Source: Maribacter arcticus (GTDB lineage Bacteria > Bacteroidota > Bacteroidia > Flavobacteriales > Flavobacteriaceae). Taken from it: 64,000 nt of DNA. A model generated the notes under the pieces. That model did not search any database and was not told where the DNA came from. It was given only the letters and a program-made list of their open reading frames with translations. Positions within the stretch are counted from its first letter, which is position 1; each line of letters opens with the position of its first letter. Where the stretch lies: contig NZ_FUYL01000002.1 of the NCBI RefSeq assembly GCF_900167935.1, forward strand, positions 360,985 to 424,984, given 5' to 3'. The translations under genes were made by a program, and so were the position numbers. Positions 47,623-56,812 of the stretch are shown in pieces.

Positions 47623-48744
47623 CTATTTGAAAATACTTGCCAACTGCTTGCCTATTGTTGTCCCTATGGCAATTCCCATACCCCCCAAACGCACTCCACA
47701 AGCCACATTTTCGGTAAGTTGTTTTATAATTGGTTTTTTTTGTTGGCCAACGCCCATAATTCCACTCCAACTATAATCGATTTCAAATTCATTATTAGGC
47801 AGAATAACTGTTTTTAATAATTCTTTAAGTTTGTCTTCAACCAAGTTGGTAGTTCCAAAATCGTAGGTCTCCTCTCTCTTAAAATCTAAATTTCTACCAC
47901 CCCCAAAAAGTACACGATTACCCACATTTCGAAAATAATAATAGCCTTCATCTAAATGGAATGTTCCTTTGATAGATAAATTAGGAATAGGTTTCGTAAT
48001 AAGAACTTGCGCCCTCGCTGGGCTTACTTTTTCTGGAAGCAATTGTGAAGCAAAACCATTTGTGGCTATCAATAGCTTACTGGTTTGAAACTCGAAATCA
48101 TTTGCGCAAATTGTAACCTTGTTGCCAGACTCTTTATACGAATCGACCTTAGTAGCATTTAATATGGTGATTCCTTTTTTCAATGCTAACTGCAACAAGG
48201 ATTTCATCATCTCTCCCGTATTGATTTGACCTTCGTAAACTTGGGAGATATATTCGTTTTTAATACCCTTAAAATGAAATTGGTTTGGTGCGGTTTCAAA
48301 AGCATCCTCCTTAAAAATAGGTCGCAATAAATTATTTATCTCAATTATATTCTTGCGACAATGTTGATAAAGTTCCTCGTCTCTTTCTAAAAAAAGTTCG
48401 TGTCCTCCATGTTTTTCAAAACCAATTGATGAATCTCCTAATAGACTACGTAGCGCCTGAATACCTTTCCATCTATCACTAACTAAATTTACGACCTCTT
48501 GCTCTGAATGTGTTTTTAGGTCGGATAAAATTTCTGAAATACTGCCAAAACAAGCAAACCCTGCATTCTTCGTACTAGCGCCTTGTGGTAAGGTGCCTTT
48601 TTCCAAAACCAATATACGGGCTTGTGGAAAGTTATTTTTTAATTCTATGGCACAGTTTAAACCAACAATGCCGCTGCCGATTATGGTAAAATCAATATTC
48701 GAAAACCAAGATTTGCGCTCCCAGTAGCTAAGGTTCATATTCAA
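47623..48744 (-). CDS. FAD-dependent oxidoreductase (DAO family)
   Basis: 373 residues. FAD-binding GSGIVGLNCAIEL, then LEKGTLPQGASTKNAGFACFG, and the C-terminal GVRLGGMGIAIGT of the D-amino-acid/glycine oxidase family. Cytosolic. Substrate could be an amino acid or N-methyl amine. It begins 13 bases after the polysaccharide deacetylase stop on the same strand. Confidence 0.85.
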   Translation of the reverse strand: MNMNLSYWERKSWFSNIDFTIIGSGIVGLNCAIELKNNFPQARILVLEKGTLPQGASTKNAGFACFGSISEILSDLKTHSEQEVVNLVSDRWKGIQALRSLLGDSSIGFEKHGGHELFLERDEELYQHCRKNIIEINNLLRPIFKEDAFETAPNQFHFKGIKNEYISQVYEGQINTGEMMKSLLQLALKKGITILNATKVDSYKESGNKVTICANDFEFQTSKLLIATNGFASQLLPEKVSPARAQVLITKPIPNLSIKGTFHLDEGYYYFRNVGNRVLFGGGRNLDFKREETYDFGTTNLVEDKLKELLKTVILPNNEFEIDYSWSGIMGVGQQKKPIIKQLTENVACGVRLGGMGIAIGTTIGKQLASIFK

Positions 48745-48757
48745 TTTGTCTTTTAAA

Positions 48758-49732
48758 TTATAATCCTAGTGAATCCATGGCATTTTCTTCATACCTGCTA
48801 TCTTCCGCAGGATATCGAAGTGATTGTTCAAATTTACCAGATTGTTTCGCTAACGACCATATTAAACTTTCACCAGCATATTCTGACTTTGGTTGCTTTT
48901 CAAATACTTCATCTTGATAAGCTTCTTTAGCGTTAATAATGGTCCACCCTTTTTTCTTGAAATCCTTAATTAAATCTCCTAAGAATAAAGCAGATGTTAA
49001 ATTATGATGGAGTAAAAGGGTGTGATTAATATGTCTCTTATTAATTTGATATGAAAGCTTTTCATAATAATTAGCCCTATCTATCAAATGCTGTATATAG
49101 AATTTCTTAAACTTATCTATTTTGGTATTTTCAATGCCAACTGCATTTATACGGTTAATTAAACGTTGATTTATATACCAATCAGATGCATCAATTGTAA
49201 CATATCCATTCTTATAATTGTTATCTATAAGTACGTTTCGGATACTATCTACTTTTGCTTTACTTGCTCCCTCTTTCAAATATGGAAATCGAAACAACTT
49301 GACCCAGTTACTCAGTTTTGAAATAATAGAATCCGTTTGTATTAGTTCGTTTTTAAATAGTTGAACATTGTTTTTTTGAGAATTGAAATTAGGGTGGGTG
49401 AAGGTGTGATTTGCTATATTATGTCCTTTATCATTCCAACTATTCAATAAATTCTGGCCTTTTTTATTTAATTTGTTCTTTCCCGTTACAAAGAACACAG
49501 CTTTTAAATTTTCATTTTCAAGATGCGATAATATCATACTGTTCCATTCCTCAAATTTAATACCAGCTATATCTGATGTAATTCCATCATCGAAAGTAAA
49601 ACTTATTGTTGGTCTTGAAACTCCTACTTCTTTATCTTCTCTAGATGAGATATCTGGCTTTTCAGATGATATATTTTTACATCCAAATAAAAGGACAATT
49701 AGAATAAATGCAATTGGTAGAATTCTTGTCAT
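48758..49732 (-). CDS. Polysaccharide deacetylase family lipoprotein
   Basis: 324 residues. Lipobox LLFGC, then the NodB-homology domain: TFDDG (metal-binding Asp), HTFTHP (metal-binding His pair), RFPY and TLLLHHN. It removes acetyl groups from a cell-surface or periplasmic N-acetylated sugar polymer. The C-terminal part (about 270-324) has no obvious homology. Confidence 0.88.
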   Translation of the reverse strand: MTRILPIAFILIVLLFGCKNISSEKPDISSREDKEVGVSRPTISFTFDDGITSDIAGIKFEEWNSMILSHLENENLKAVFFVTGKNKLNKKGQNLLNSWNDKGHNIANHTFTHPNFNSQKNNVQLFKNELIQTDSIISKLSNWVKLFRFPYLKEGASKAKVDSIRNVLIDNNYKNGYVTIDASDWYINQRLINRINAVGIENTKIDKFKKFYIQHLIDRANYYEKLSYQINKRHINHTLLLHHNLTSALFLGDLIKDFKKKGWTIINAKEAYQDEVFEKQPKSEYAGESLIWSLAKQSGKFEQSLRYPAEDSRYEENAMDSLGL

Positions 49733-49825
49733 TAATATGAATCTATCAGTTTTGATGATACAGTTTGGATTTAAAGATACTTAAACACCTTAAGAGTAAC
49801 ATTGTTTAAGAGACAAGTATAAGAA

Positions 49826-49857
49826 TAAAAAAACTCCAACATTGCTGTTGGAGTTTT
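49826..49857 (-). terminator. Terminator of the fabH-accB-accC operon
   Basis: On the minus strand ACTCCAACA / TGTTGGAGT with loop GCAA and a T7 tract, three bases after the accC stop. Confidence 0.85.
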
Positions 49858-49860
49858 GTG

Positions 49861-51213
49861 TTAATCTTCCTTGGGTGGATTCATTTTCCAATTATTCATA
49901 AAGGCTGTTGTATAATTTCCAGCCAAATAATCTGGATGGTCCATTAACTGCCTATGAAAAGGAATCGTAGTTTTTACACCTTCTATTACAAACTCGTCAA
50001 GTGCACGCTTCATTTTATTGATTGCTTCTTCCCTTGTTTGGGCTGTCGTTATCAACTTTGCAATCATAGAATCATAATTCGGCGGTATACTATACCCACT
50101 ATATACATGCGTATCCATACGAACTCCATGACCTCCTGGTATATGTAAGGTGGTAATCCTACCTGGTGACGGTCTAAAGTTATTATAAGGATCCTCTGCA
50201 TTAATTCTACATTCTATAGAGTGTAGTTTTGGAAGGTAATTTTTACCTGAAATAGGCACACCAGCAGCCACTAAAATTTGCTCACGAATTAAATCGTAAT
50301 CTATTACTTGCTCAGTAATAGGGTGCTCTACTTGAATACGGGTATTCATTTCCATGAAATAGAACTTACGGTGTTTGTCAACCAAAAATTCTATAGTCCC
50401 AGCTCCTTCATACTTAATATACTCTGCAGCCTTAACCGCAGCTTCCCCCATTGCTTCCCGTAATTTATCGGTCATAAATGGCGACGGAGTTTCTTCTGTT
50501 AGTTTTTGATGGCGTCTTTGTATAGAACAATCTCTTTCAGAAAGGTGACATGCTTTCCCATATTGATCACCAACGATTTGAATTTCTATATGCCTTGGCT
50601 CTTCTATCAATTTTTCCATGTACATAGCGCCATTTCCAAAGGCAGCAGTAGCTTCATTAACCGCACTATCAAAAAGCTCTTCCATTTTGTCTTCAGAAAA
50701 TACAGCACGCATACCTTTACCACCGCCACCTGCAGTAGCTTTGATCATTACCGGATAGCCCATTTTCTTAGCTATCTTTTTGGCATCTGCAACATCTTTT
50801 AAAAGACCTTCTGAACCAGGTACGCAAGGTACGCCAGCTTCTTTCATGGTTTGTTTGGCCGTGGCCTTATCTCCCATTTTGTCAATTTGATCCCCAGAAG
50901 CTCCAATAAATTTTATCTCGTGCTCTGCACAAATACGTGAGAACTTCGAATTTTCTGATAGAAAACCATAACCTGGGTGAATGGCATCTGCATTTGTGAT
51001 TTCTGCAGCAGCAATTATATTCGGAATCTTTAAATAGGATTCGCTACTTGCAGCTGGCCCAATACAAACAGCTTCATCTGCAAAACGCACATGCAAGCTT
51101 TCCTCATCGGCCTTACTATAAACAGCAACGGTTTTAATACCCATTTCCTTACAGGTACGAATAACACGTAAAGCGATTTCTCCCCTATTTGCAATCAGTA
51201 TTTTTTTAAACAT
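49861..51213 (-). CDS. accC: Acetyl-CoA carboxylase, biotin carboxylase subunit
   Basis: 450 residues from the ATG at 51213 ([19 protein letters not shown]); longer frames upstream lack homology. ATP-grasp features include [27 protein letters not shown] and NTRIQVEHP. It carboxylates biotin on AccB with ATP and bicarbonate, starting fatty acid synthesis. It follows accB by 85 bases in the operon, and the terminator is directly downstream. Confidence 0.95.
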   Translation of the reverse strand: MFKKILIANRGEIALRVIRTCKEMGIKTVAVYSKADEESLHVRFADEAVCIGPAASSESYLKIPNIIAAAEITNADAIHPGYGFLSENSKFSRICAEHEIKFIGASGDQIDKMGDKATAKQTMKEAGVPCVPGSEGLLKDVADAKKIAKKMGYPVMIKATAGGGGKGMRAVFSEDKMEELFDSAVNEATAAFGNGAMYMEKLIEEPRHIEIQIVGDQYGKACHLSERDCSIQRRHQKLTEETPSPFMTDKLREAMGEAAVKAAEYIKYEGAGTIEFLVDKHRKFYFMEMNTRIQVEHPITEQVIDYDLIREQILVAAGVPISGKNYLPKLHSIECRINAEDPYNNFRPSPGRITTLHIPGGHGVRMDTHVYSGYSIPPNYDSMIAKLITTAQTREEAINKMKRALDEFVIEGVKTTIPFHRQLMDHPDYLAGNYTTAFMNNWKMNPPKED

Positions 51214-51298
51214 CTTTAAAATTTTAAGTTCTAGGTTCGACATGATTCTTACATACCATTCTAACAATAGTATCTAACAATTACTACTCAAAATTTAG

Positions 51299-51793
51299 TT
51301 AAGAAGGATCTACCAAAAATAATGGTTGATCAAACTCTACTGGTGAAGAATCGTCTACTAATATTTTAACGATAGTTCCTGAAACTTCAGATTCGATATC
51401 ATTGAACAATTTCATCGCTTCAATAACACAAAGTACGTCACCATTACCTATAGTATCACCAACCTCAACAAAAACTGGTTTGTCTGGAGAAGGTTTTCTG
51501 TAGAAAGTACCAATGATAGGTGACTTGATTGTAATATATTTTTCGTCTTCCGACTTCTTTTTTTCAGCTTCAGCAGCGCTATTTATTGCTGCTTGTTGCT
51601 GCTCTGTTTGTGCTGGTGCTGACATTGCTTGCTGCGCCATTGGCATCGTATGCACATAGGTAGGTTCAGAATTACCATTCCCAAGGCTTCCAGTACGGAT
51701 TGTGATTTTAATATCATCCGTCTCCAATTTTACCTCGCTTGCACCAGATTTAGCCACAAACTTGATAAGGCTTTGAATCTCTTTAATATCCAT
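51299..51793 (-). CDS. accB: Acetyl-CoA carboxylase biotin carboxyl carrier protein
   Basis: 164 residues. An N-terminal domain (MDIKEIQSLIKFVAKSG), a Q/A-rich flexible linker (about 53-80), and the biotinyl domain with EAMKL, biotin on Lys128. It carries carboxybiotin between subunits. In operon between fabH and accC. Confidence 0.96.
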   Translation of the reverse strand: MDIKEIQSLIKFVAKSGASEVKLETDDIKITIRTGSLGNGNSEPTYVHTMPMAQQAMSAPAQTEQQQAAINSAAEAEKKKSEDEKYITIKSPIIGTFYRKPSPDKPVFVEVGDTIGNGDVLCVIEAMKLFNDIESEVSGTIVKILVDDSSPVEFDQPLFLVDPS

Positions 51794-51823
51794 ATTTATA
51801 TAAGTTATGTTGGTAGTTGTTCG

Positions 51824-52819
51824 TTAATTATATGCCCATTTTAAATAAATGGAACCCCATGTAAATCCGCCACCAAAGGCAGCAAATACTAAGTTATCTC
51901 CTTTTTTAAGCTGTTTTTCGTAATCAAATAATAAAAGCGGTAATGTTGCAGACGTAGTGTTGCCATAACGCTGAATATTCATCATTACTTTTGAATCATC
52001 TATTCCCATTCTTCTTGCAGTAGCATCAATAATACGTTTGTTTGCTTGATGCGGTACCAGCCACTTAACATCCTTTTCAGTTAAATCATTTCTTGTCATG
52101 ATTTTGGCGGCCACATCTGCCATATTCGAAACTGCAAATTTAAAAACCGTTTTTCCTTCCTGAAAAATAAAATGCTTTCTATTCTGAACACTTTCTATAG
52201 TGGCAGGCATTATAGAGCCACCACCTTCCATGCCTAAAAACTTTCTTCCATTACCATCTGCTCTTAAATATTCGTCTTGCAAACCTAATCCTTCAGTATT
52301 TGGTTCAAAAAGAACAGCACCGGCACCATCCCCAAAAATAATGCAGGTAGTGCGATCGGTATAATCTATAATTGACGACATTTTATCTGCACCAATCAAT
52401 AAAACCTTTTTATAACGACCCGTTTCTATATGACCAGCTACGGCCGACATGCCAAATAAGAAACTTGAACAAGCCGCTAATAAATCATATGCAAATGCAT
52501 TAACCGCTCCAATTTCAGAAGCAACAAAAGCTGCCGTTGAAGCTACCATACTATCTGGAGTTGCAGTCGCGACAATTATCAAATCTATTTCTGCTGCATC
52601 AAGACCTTTCTTTTTCATAAGATCTTGAGCTGCTTTAATCGCTAAATATGATGTGCCCTCCCCTTCTTCTTTCTTTAATACTCTTCTTTCCTTTATACCG
52701 GTTCTTGTGGTAATCCATTCGTCATTGGTATCAACCAAATCCTCAAGCATTTTATTCGTCATTACAAATTGGGGAACATAGCCTCCTACCGCGGTTATAG
52801 CTGCTGTAATTTTGGTCAT
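51824..52819 (-). CDS. fabH: 3-oxoacyl-ACP synthase III
   Basis: 331 residues. Active-site Cys117 in LAACSSF, His in PHQANKRI (about 257) and Asn in YGNTTSA (about 287). It condenses acetyl-CoA or a branched starter with malonyl-ACP. First gene of fabH-accB-accC, after the rpmF terminator; a hairpin in its leader at 52860-52896 may influence expression. Confidence 0.95.
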   Translation of the reverse strand: MTKITAAITAVGGYVPQFVMTNKMLEDLVDTNDEWITTRTGIKERRVLKKEEGEGTSYLAIKAAQDLMKKKGLDAAEIDLIIVATATPDSMVASTAAFVASEIGAVNAFAYDLLAACSSFLFGMSAVAGHIETGRYKKVLLIGADKMSSIIDYTDRTTCIIFGDGAGAVLFEPNTEGLGLQDEYLRADGNGRKFLGMEGGGSIMPATIESVQNRKHFIFQEGKTVFKFAVSNMADVAAKIMTRNDLTEKDVKWLVPHQANKRIIDATARRMGIDDSKVMMNIQRYGNTTSATLPLLLFDYEKQLKKGDNLVFAAFGGGFTWGSIYLKWAYN

Positions 52820-52859
52820 ACTTTATTTGCTTTCTTGTAAAAAACTTAAAAAACGAGTC

Positions 52860-52896
52860 AAAAGTCATGAAAAATAATGATTTTCAGCGACTTTTC
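52860..52896 (-). promoter_or_regulatory. Hairpin in the fabH leader, possible attenuator
   Basis: On the minus strand AAAAGTC-GC-TGAAAA, loop TCATTA, TTTTCA-T-GACTTTT, a two-part stem with a small internal loop, followed six bases later by TTTTTT. It lies about 40 bases before fabH. An attenuator or processing site is possible. Confidence 0.35.
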
Positions 52897-52997
52897 TCTT
52901 AAAGTTATCTGGTATTTGAAAATTTCCCATTATTGAACAAATAACATTTTACTCTTAAGTCATGTGTACGACGAAGAGATAATAAACAAATTGGGCT

Positions 52998-53031
52998 AAA
53001 AAAAACTCCCTACTTCTTACGAAGTGGGAGC
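52998..53031 (-). terminator. Terminator of yceD-rpmF
   Basis: On the minus strand a stem CTCCC-ACTTC / GAAGT-A-GGGAG with loop GTAA, one bulged base and a T8 tract, 22 bases after the rpmF stop. Confidence 0.8.
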
Positions 53032-53052
53032 TATGTATCATTTAAAAAAGTC

Positions 53053-53250
53053 TTAAGCTTCTGCTTCTTCAGTTTTATCAACTAAAACTTGACCTCTATA
53101 GTGTAATTTACCTTCGTGCCAGTGAGCTCTATGGTACAAGTGCATTTCTCCTGTTGAGGAATCCTTGGCCAAAGTAGGTGCTACTGCCTTATAATGTGTT
53201 CTTCTCTTGTCTCTCCTTGTTTTGGAAATTTTTCTTTTAGGATGTGCCAT
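53053..53250 (-). CDS. rpmF: 50S ribosomal protein L32
   Basis: 65 residues. [20 protein letters not shown] is the L32 signature. The zinc-binding cysteines found in some species are absent, which is common in Bacteroidota. It follows yceD by seven bases in the conserved order yceD-rpmF-fabH. Confidence 0.97.
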   Translation of the reverse strand: MAHPKRKISKTRRDKRRTHYKAVAPTLAKDSSTGEMHLYHRAHWHEGKLHYRGQVLVDKTEEAEA

Positions 53251-53257
53251 TTAAACC

Positions 53258-53788
53258 TTATTTATCCGTTAATAGTTTCTTTAATTCATCCCAACGGGGA
53301 TCGTTTTCTTCTTTGTTTGATCTTTTCTCTTTTGGTTGAAGCTCTTTTAACCTGTCTAACACTTCAGATTCTAAAGTGCCATCTTCAATACCAGGATGAA
53401 TTCTTTTTTGCGGAACTGCTAATACAAGCATTTCGTACACATACTGTGTAATGTTCAACTCATGTTCACGGTGAGGAAGAATAAGGATTTCAATATCCTC
53501 GTCATTATATTCTTCACCAAATTTAACAACCAAATGCAAACCTGCATCTATTGGTTGATCAAAAGGCTCACTCGTAATGTCGCAATTGACATTTACCGTG
53601 CCTGATGCCTCCATATCAACCTCTAACATCGTACTGGTTTTATTCAGTACAACATCTAAATTGATGTTGGCAGCATTGAACTCATCGTATCCAAAAGAAT
53701 CAAAGAACGTATTATCAATCTGGTAATTAAAGTTGTGTTTTCCTTGCTTCAATCCTGAGAAAGGAATATTAAACTCCTTTTGCTTCAT
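53258..53788 (-). CDS. yceD: YceD (DUF177) family protein, 23S rRNA accumulation
   Basis: 176 residues from the ATG at 53788; a GTG three codons earlier is open but less likely. DUF177 proteins lie next to rpmF and are linked to 23S rRNA processing. Features: EASGTVNVNCDITSEPFDQP and a charged C terminus (EENDPRWDELKKLL). It heads the two-gene unit with a strong promoter upstream. Confidence 0.9.
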   Translation of the reverse strand: MKQKEFNIPFSGLKQGKHNFNYQIDNTFFDSFGYDEFNAANINLDVVLNKTSTMLEVDMEASGTVNVNCDITSEPFDQPIDAGLHLVVKFGEEYNDEDIEILILPHREHELNITQYVYEMLVLAVPQKRIHPGIEDGTLESEVLDRLKELQPKEKRSNKEENDPRWDELKKLLTDK

Positions 53789-53834
53789 CACGTACACACT
53801 TAATTTAACAATATCGACCCATAAAAGGCGGGTG

Positions 53835-53865
53835 CAAAGATACTATTTTTTTAATAAAAGGCAAT
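53835..53865 (-). promoter_or_regulatory. Promoter of yceD-rpmF
   Basis: Minus strand ATTG (plus 53862-53865), a 19-base spacer, TATCTTTG (53835-53842): exact -7 and three of four -33 matches. Expected leader about 40 bases. Confidence 0.75.
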
Positions 53866-53911
53866 AGTTATCAACTATTTATCTTTATAACTTTTTTGGC
53901 TTATAAAAATA

Positions 53912-54964
53912 CTAGCGTTCTCTTTTTAAACGCTGCTTTTTTAAGACATCTTGTGTAAGCTCTTGATACTCGGTTCTGTTCTTGAAAATTTTTAAAGCCA
54001 TAAACACGGCCTCTTTAAACGAACTTTCGTCAGCCACACCCTTTCCTGCAATTTCATATGCAGTACCGTGGTCCGGTGATGTTCTTACCTTATCTAGACC
54101 AGCTGTAAAATTAACACCTTGACCGAAAGAAATTGTTTTAAAAGGAATTAATCCTTGATCATGGTATGCCGCTAAAATAGCATCGAACTTTTTGTATCCA
54201 TCAGAGCCAAAGAAACTATCTGCAGAATATGGTCCGTAGACCAAGTGCCCCATATCCGACATTTCACGAATAACTGGCTTCAAAATTTCATCATCTTCTT
54301 TGCCAATTACTCCATTATCTCCACTATGCGGATTTATACCGAGTAAAGCAATTTTAGGCTTACGAATTCGAAAATCCATCATAAGCGATTTTTCGATGGT
54401 ATTGATTTTGTCGCGAATTAATCTTGGAATTATTGCTGCAGAAACATCCTTTACAGCAACGTGGTCTGTCAGCAACCCTACCTTTAATGTATCAGTAACC
54501 ATGAACATTAAACTTTCTCCTTTAAGTTCTTGCGCCAAATAATCTGTATGCCCAGGAAATTTAAATTCTTCTGATTGAATATTGTTCTTATTGATAGGGG
54601 CAGTAACCAATACATCAATGTCTCCTTTCTTAAGAGCCTCAACAGCTGCTTTTAAAGATTTGATAGCATATGTACCGCCTTCTTCTGTAGATTGCCCAAA
54701 TTCGATTTTAGGAATCTCTTTCCAGACGTTTACGATATTAATTTTATTGTCAATTGCCTTAGAAGCATCTGGCACTCCATTAAATACGATATTAAGTCCC
54801 AATTCCTTCATTTGATAGGAAACGGTTTTATTAGAAGCAAAGATTATAGGTGTGCAAAAATCTAACATTCTACTATCTTCAAATGTTTTCAACGCCACCT
54901 CACAGCCTATTCCATTTAAGTCTCCTATAGAGATGCCTAACCTTATTTTACTATTTTCCTCCAT
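53912..54964 (-). CDS. pdxA: 4-hydroxythreonine-4-phosphate dehydrogenase
   Basis: 350 residues from the ATG at 54964 (MEENSKIRLGISIGDLNGIG). The frame upstream lacks homology and would overlap the ribE start region. Metal-binding histidines: PGHTDYLA, TDHVAVKDV and AYHDQGLIPFK; HSGDNG and SPDHGTAYEIAG further mark the family. It acts in pyridoxal-phosphate synthesis. The usual GDPAGIG is GDLNGIG here. Divergent from ribE. Confidence 0.94.
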   Translation of the reverse strand: MEENSKIRLGISIGDLNGIGCEVALKTFEDSRMLDFCTPIIFASNKTVSYQMKELGLNIVFNGVPDASKAIDNKINIVNVWKEIPKIEFGQSTEEGGTYAIKSLKAAVEALKKGDIDVLVTAPINKNNIQSEEFKFPGHTDYLAQELKGESLMFMVTDTLKVGLLTDHVAVKDVSAAIIPRLIRDKINTIEKSLMMDFRIRKPKIALLGINPHSGDNGVIGKEDDEILKPVIREMSDMGHLVYGPYSADSFFGSDGYKKFDAILAAYHDQGLIPFKTISFGQGVNFTAGLDKVRTSPDHGTAYEIAGKGVADESSFKEAVFMALKIFKNRTEYQELTQDVLKKQRLKRER

Positions 54965-54973
54965 GATAATCTG

Positions 54974-55007
54974 TACCTTTGTACTCAATTTTGAATACCC
55001 AAAATTA
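54974..55007. promoter_or_regulatory. Facing -7-like boxes in the pdxA-ribE intergenic region
   Basis: TACCTTTG on the plus strand at 54974-54981 (toward ribE) and TAATTTTG on the minus strand at 55000-55007 (toward pdxA) both match TAnnTTTG. The -33 elements are not clear for either. The 60-base gap would hold overlapping divergent promoters. Confidence 0.4.
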
Positions 55008-55024
55008 CTTAAATTAAACGACAC

Positions 55025-55612
55025 ATGTTCACTGGAATTATTGAAACGTTAGGTAAGGTAACCTCTCTTGAGGCAAAAGGTGGCAACTTAGATATAACTA
55101 TAGAATCTAACCTTACTTCAGAACTTAAAATAGATCAGAGTGTAGCTCATAATGGCGTTTGTTTGACCGTTGTAAGCTTAACCGACACTACATATACCGT
55201 GACTGCAATTGCAGAAACCTTAAAGAAAACCAATCTTAAAAGTCTAAAAACTAACGACTCTATTAATTTAGAGCGGGCAATGATTTTGGGGTCTAGGCTA
55301 GATGGCCATATCGTACAAGGACATGTAGATCAAACCGGAGAATGTACTGATGTACGCGAAGATAATGGTAGTTGGATATTTTCTTTTACATATGATTCGG
55401 CAACTGGCAACCCTACTATAGAAAAAGGTTCTATTACTATCGACGGCACAAGTTTAACGGTTGTCAATTCTGGCAAGAACACCTTTGAAGTAGCCATTAT
55501 ACCTTATACCTATGAACATACTCGTTTCAACACCTATAAAGTTGGAACCGTTGTCAATTTAGAATTTGATGTAATTGGTAAATATGTGGCAAAATTGATG
55601 GGTAATAAGTAA
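55025..55612 (+). CDS. ribE: Riboflavin synthase, alpha chain
   Basis: 195 residues with two similar barrel domains. MFTGIIETLGKV begins domain 1, and VAHNGVCLTVV and LGSRLDGHIVQGHVD are typical. It dismutates two lumazine molecules to riboflavin. No FMN riboswitch was seen in the short leader. Its stop lies three bases from that of the convergent ATP-grasp-like gene. Confidence 0.95.
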   Translation: MFTGIIETLGKVTSLEAKGGNLDITIESNLTSELKIDQSVAHNGVCLTVVSLTDTTYTVTAIAETLKKTNLKSLKTNDSINLERAMILGSRLDGHIVQGHVDQTGECTDVREDNGSWIFSFTYDSATGNPTIEKGSITIDGTSLTVVNSGKNTFEVAIIPYTYEHTRFNTYKVGTVVNLEFDVIGKYVAKLMGNK

Positions 55613-55615
55613 GAA

Positions 55616-56812
55616 CTACTTTTCAAAGAAACTTATTGAAGAGCCAATCCAAGTTTCATCTACTTGATGAGAAACATTAATCATTTCTCCTTTACTCATT
55701 CGAGTAAGATTTATAACAGGCGTTAACTTATTCTCCTCATCGCTCCAAACATATAGCATACGTAATTCTACTTTTGAGTTTTTAGGCGTATTCGTCTTGA
55801 TCAATGGCGCATATTGAACCTTTTGCTGTAAAATATAATTTTGTTTATCTGATATGACATTGATAGTCTCTTGATTAGGATGTAAATCAACACCCTGACC
55901 TGCAAATGAAAACAAAGGTTTCAAAACAAATTTATTTAAGTCTAAATCGGCCGGAAAATCAGATAAATAATATGATTTCGGAATATTCTTATGCTTCAAC
56001 ATAGGCATAATACATTTCGAAATCATAAAAAACCAATCTGGGTGTGTAACCCATTCCACATCTAAATCATCATTCAGGTTGAAATTAGTTTTTAAGTCTT
56101 TCAGACGTTCCAATTCATCATAAATAACCCTATTGTAAATTCTGTGAATAGGTGTTTTGGTTCCATCTTTCATGTAGAACAATTTTTTTCCTTCCTTCAA
56201 AACTTTAGTCATACAGACAATTTCTATACCTAAGGCTTTTTTGGTCGACCAGAAATCAATTCTTGTTTTTTGCTTTTCAGGAAAAAGTTCCAATAAAATT
56301 ACATTTTCGGGCTTTTCATCACCTAGAATTACCTTCCTTACTTTTTCGGTATAGCTTTGCTTATCTAGGCCATTCAAATAATAATCAAAGCCTTCTTTTG
56401 GCATATTAGGATAATACTGCATAAAAGCCTCTCCTAAAAAAGGTTGATAAAAAAATAATGTAGGGAAAGCCTGTAACTCTATTAATTGAGGAGTGATACC
56501 GCCATTACCATCTTCACAAAGTCCAAAATCTATAGCCAAAAAATGGGGATTACCCATTGGCGCTGGAGACTGAAGTTCTGCAGGAATAAACTTTCTGCGA
56601 ATTTCAGAAAAATCAATTTTCCATAATTGAGAAATAATGGAATCGCAAGCTTCTTCCACTTCTTTTTTGACAGCCTTACTTATAAAAACCGGTGTTTCAG
56701 AAATTCTAAAGGCACTAGGTTCTTTAAAAGTATCTACTATATGCCCTAACAAATTTTTATAGTACACTTCTTTATAAGTGGCATTAAACTCTTCCCTAAT
56801 TTTCGGTATCAT
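55616..56812 (-). CDS. ATP-grasp-like protein of amidoligase cluster
   Basis: 398 residues, no signal peptide. Likely ATP-grasp fold: FVLKPLFSFAGQGV resembles the glycine-rich nucleotide loop (K-P-x-x-x-x-G-x-G), and PQLIELQAFPTLFFYQP carries the glutamate region; RIYNRVIYDEL and INLTRMSKGE are other conserved-looking parts. The order of motifs may be permuted relative to RimK-type ligases. It overlaps the amidotransferase-like gene by four bases (ATGA), so the two are translationally coupled. Proposed role: ATP-dependent ligation of a carboxylate to an amine. Not matched to a named family with certainty. Confidence 0.62.
   Translation of the reverse strand: MIPKIREEFNATYKEVYYKNLLGHIVDTFKEPSAFRISETPVFISKAVKKEVEEACDSIISQLWKIDFSEIRRKFIPAELQSPAPMGNPHFLAIDFGLCEDGNGGITPQLIELQAFPTLFFYQPFLGEAFMQYYPNMPKEGFDYYLNGLDKQSYTEKVRKVILGDEKPENVILLELFPEKQKTRIDFWSTKKALGIEIVCMTKVLKEGKKLFYMKDGTKTPIHRIYNRVIYDELERLKDLKTNFNLNDDLDVEWVTHPDWFFMISKCIMPMLKHKNIPKSYYLSDFPADLDLNKFVLKPLFSFAGQGVDLHPNQETINVISDKQNYILQQKVQYAPLIKTNTPKNSKVELRMLYVWSDEENKLTPVINLTRMSKGEMINVSHQVDETWIGSSISFFEK

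Noticed and set aside
54965-55024. FMN riboswitch upstream of ribE
   Set aside because: The leader is shorter than an FMN aptamer and lacks its conserved elements.
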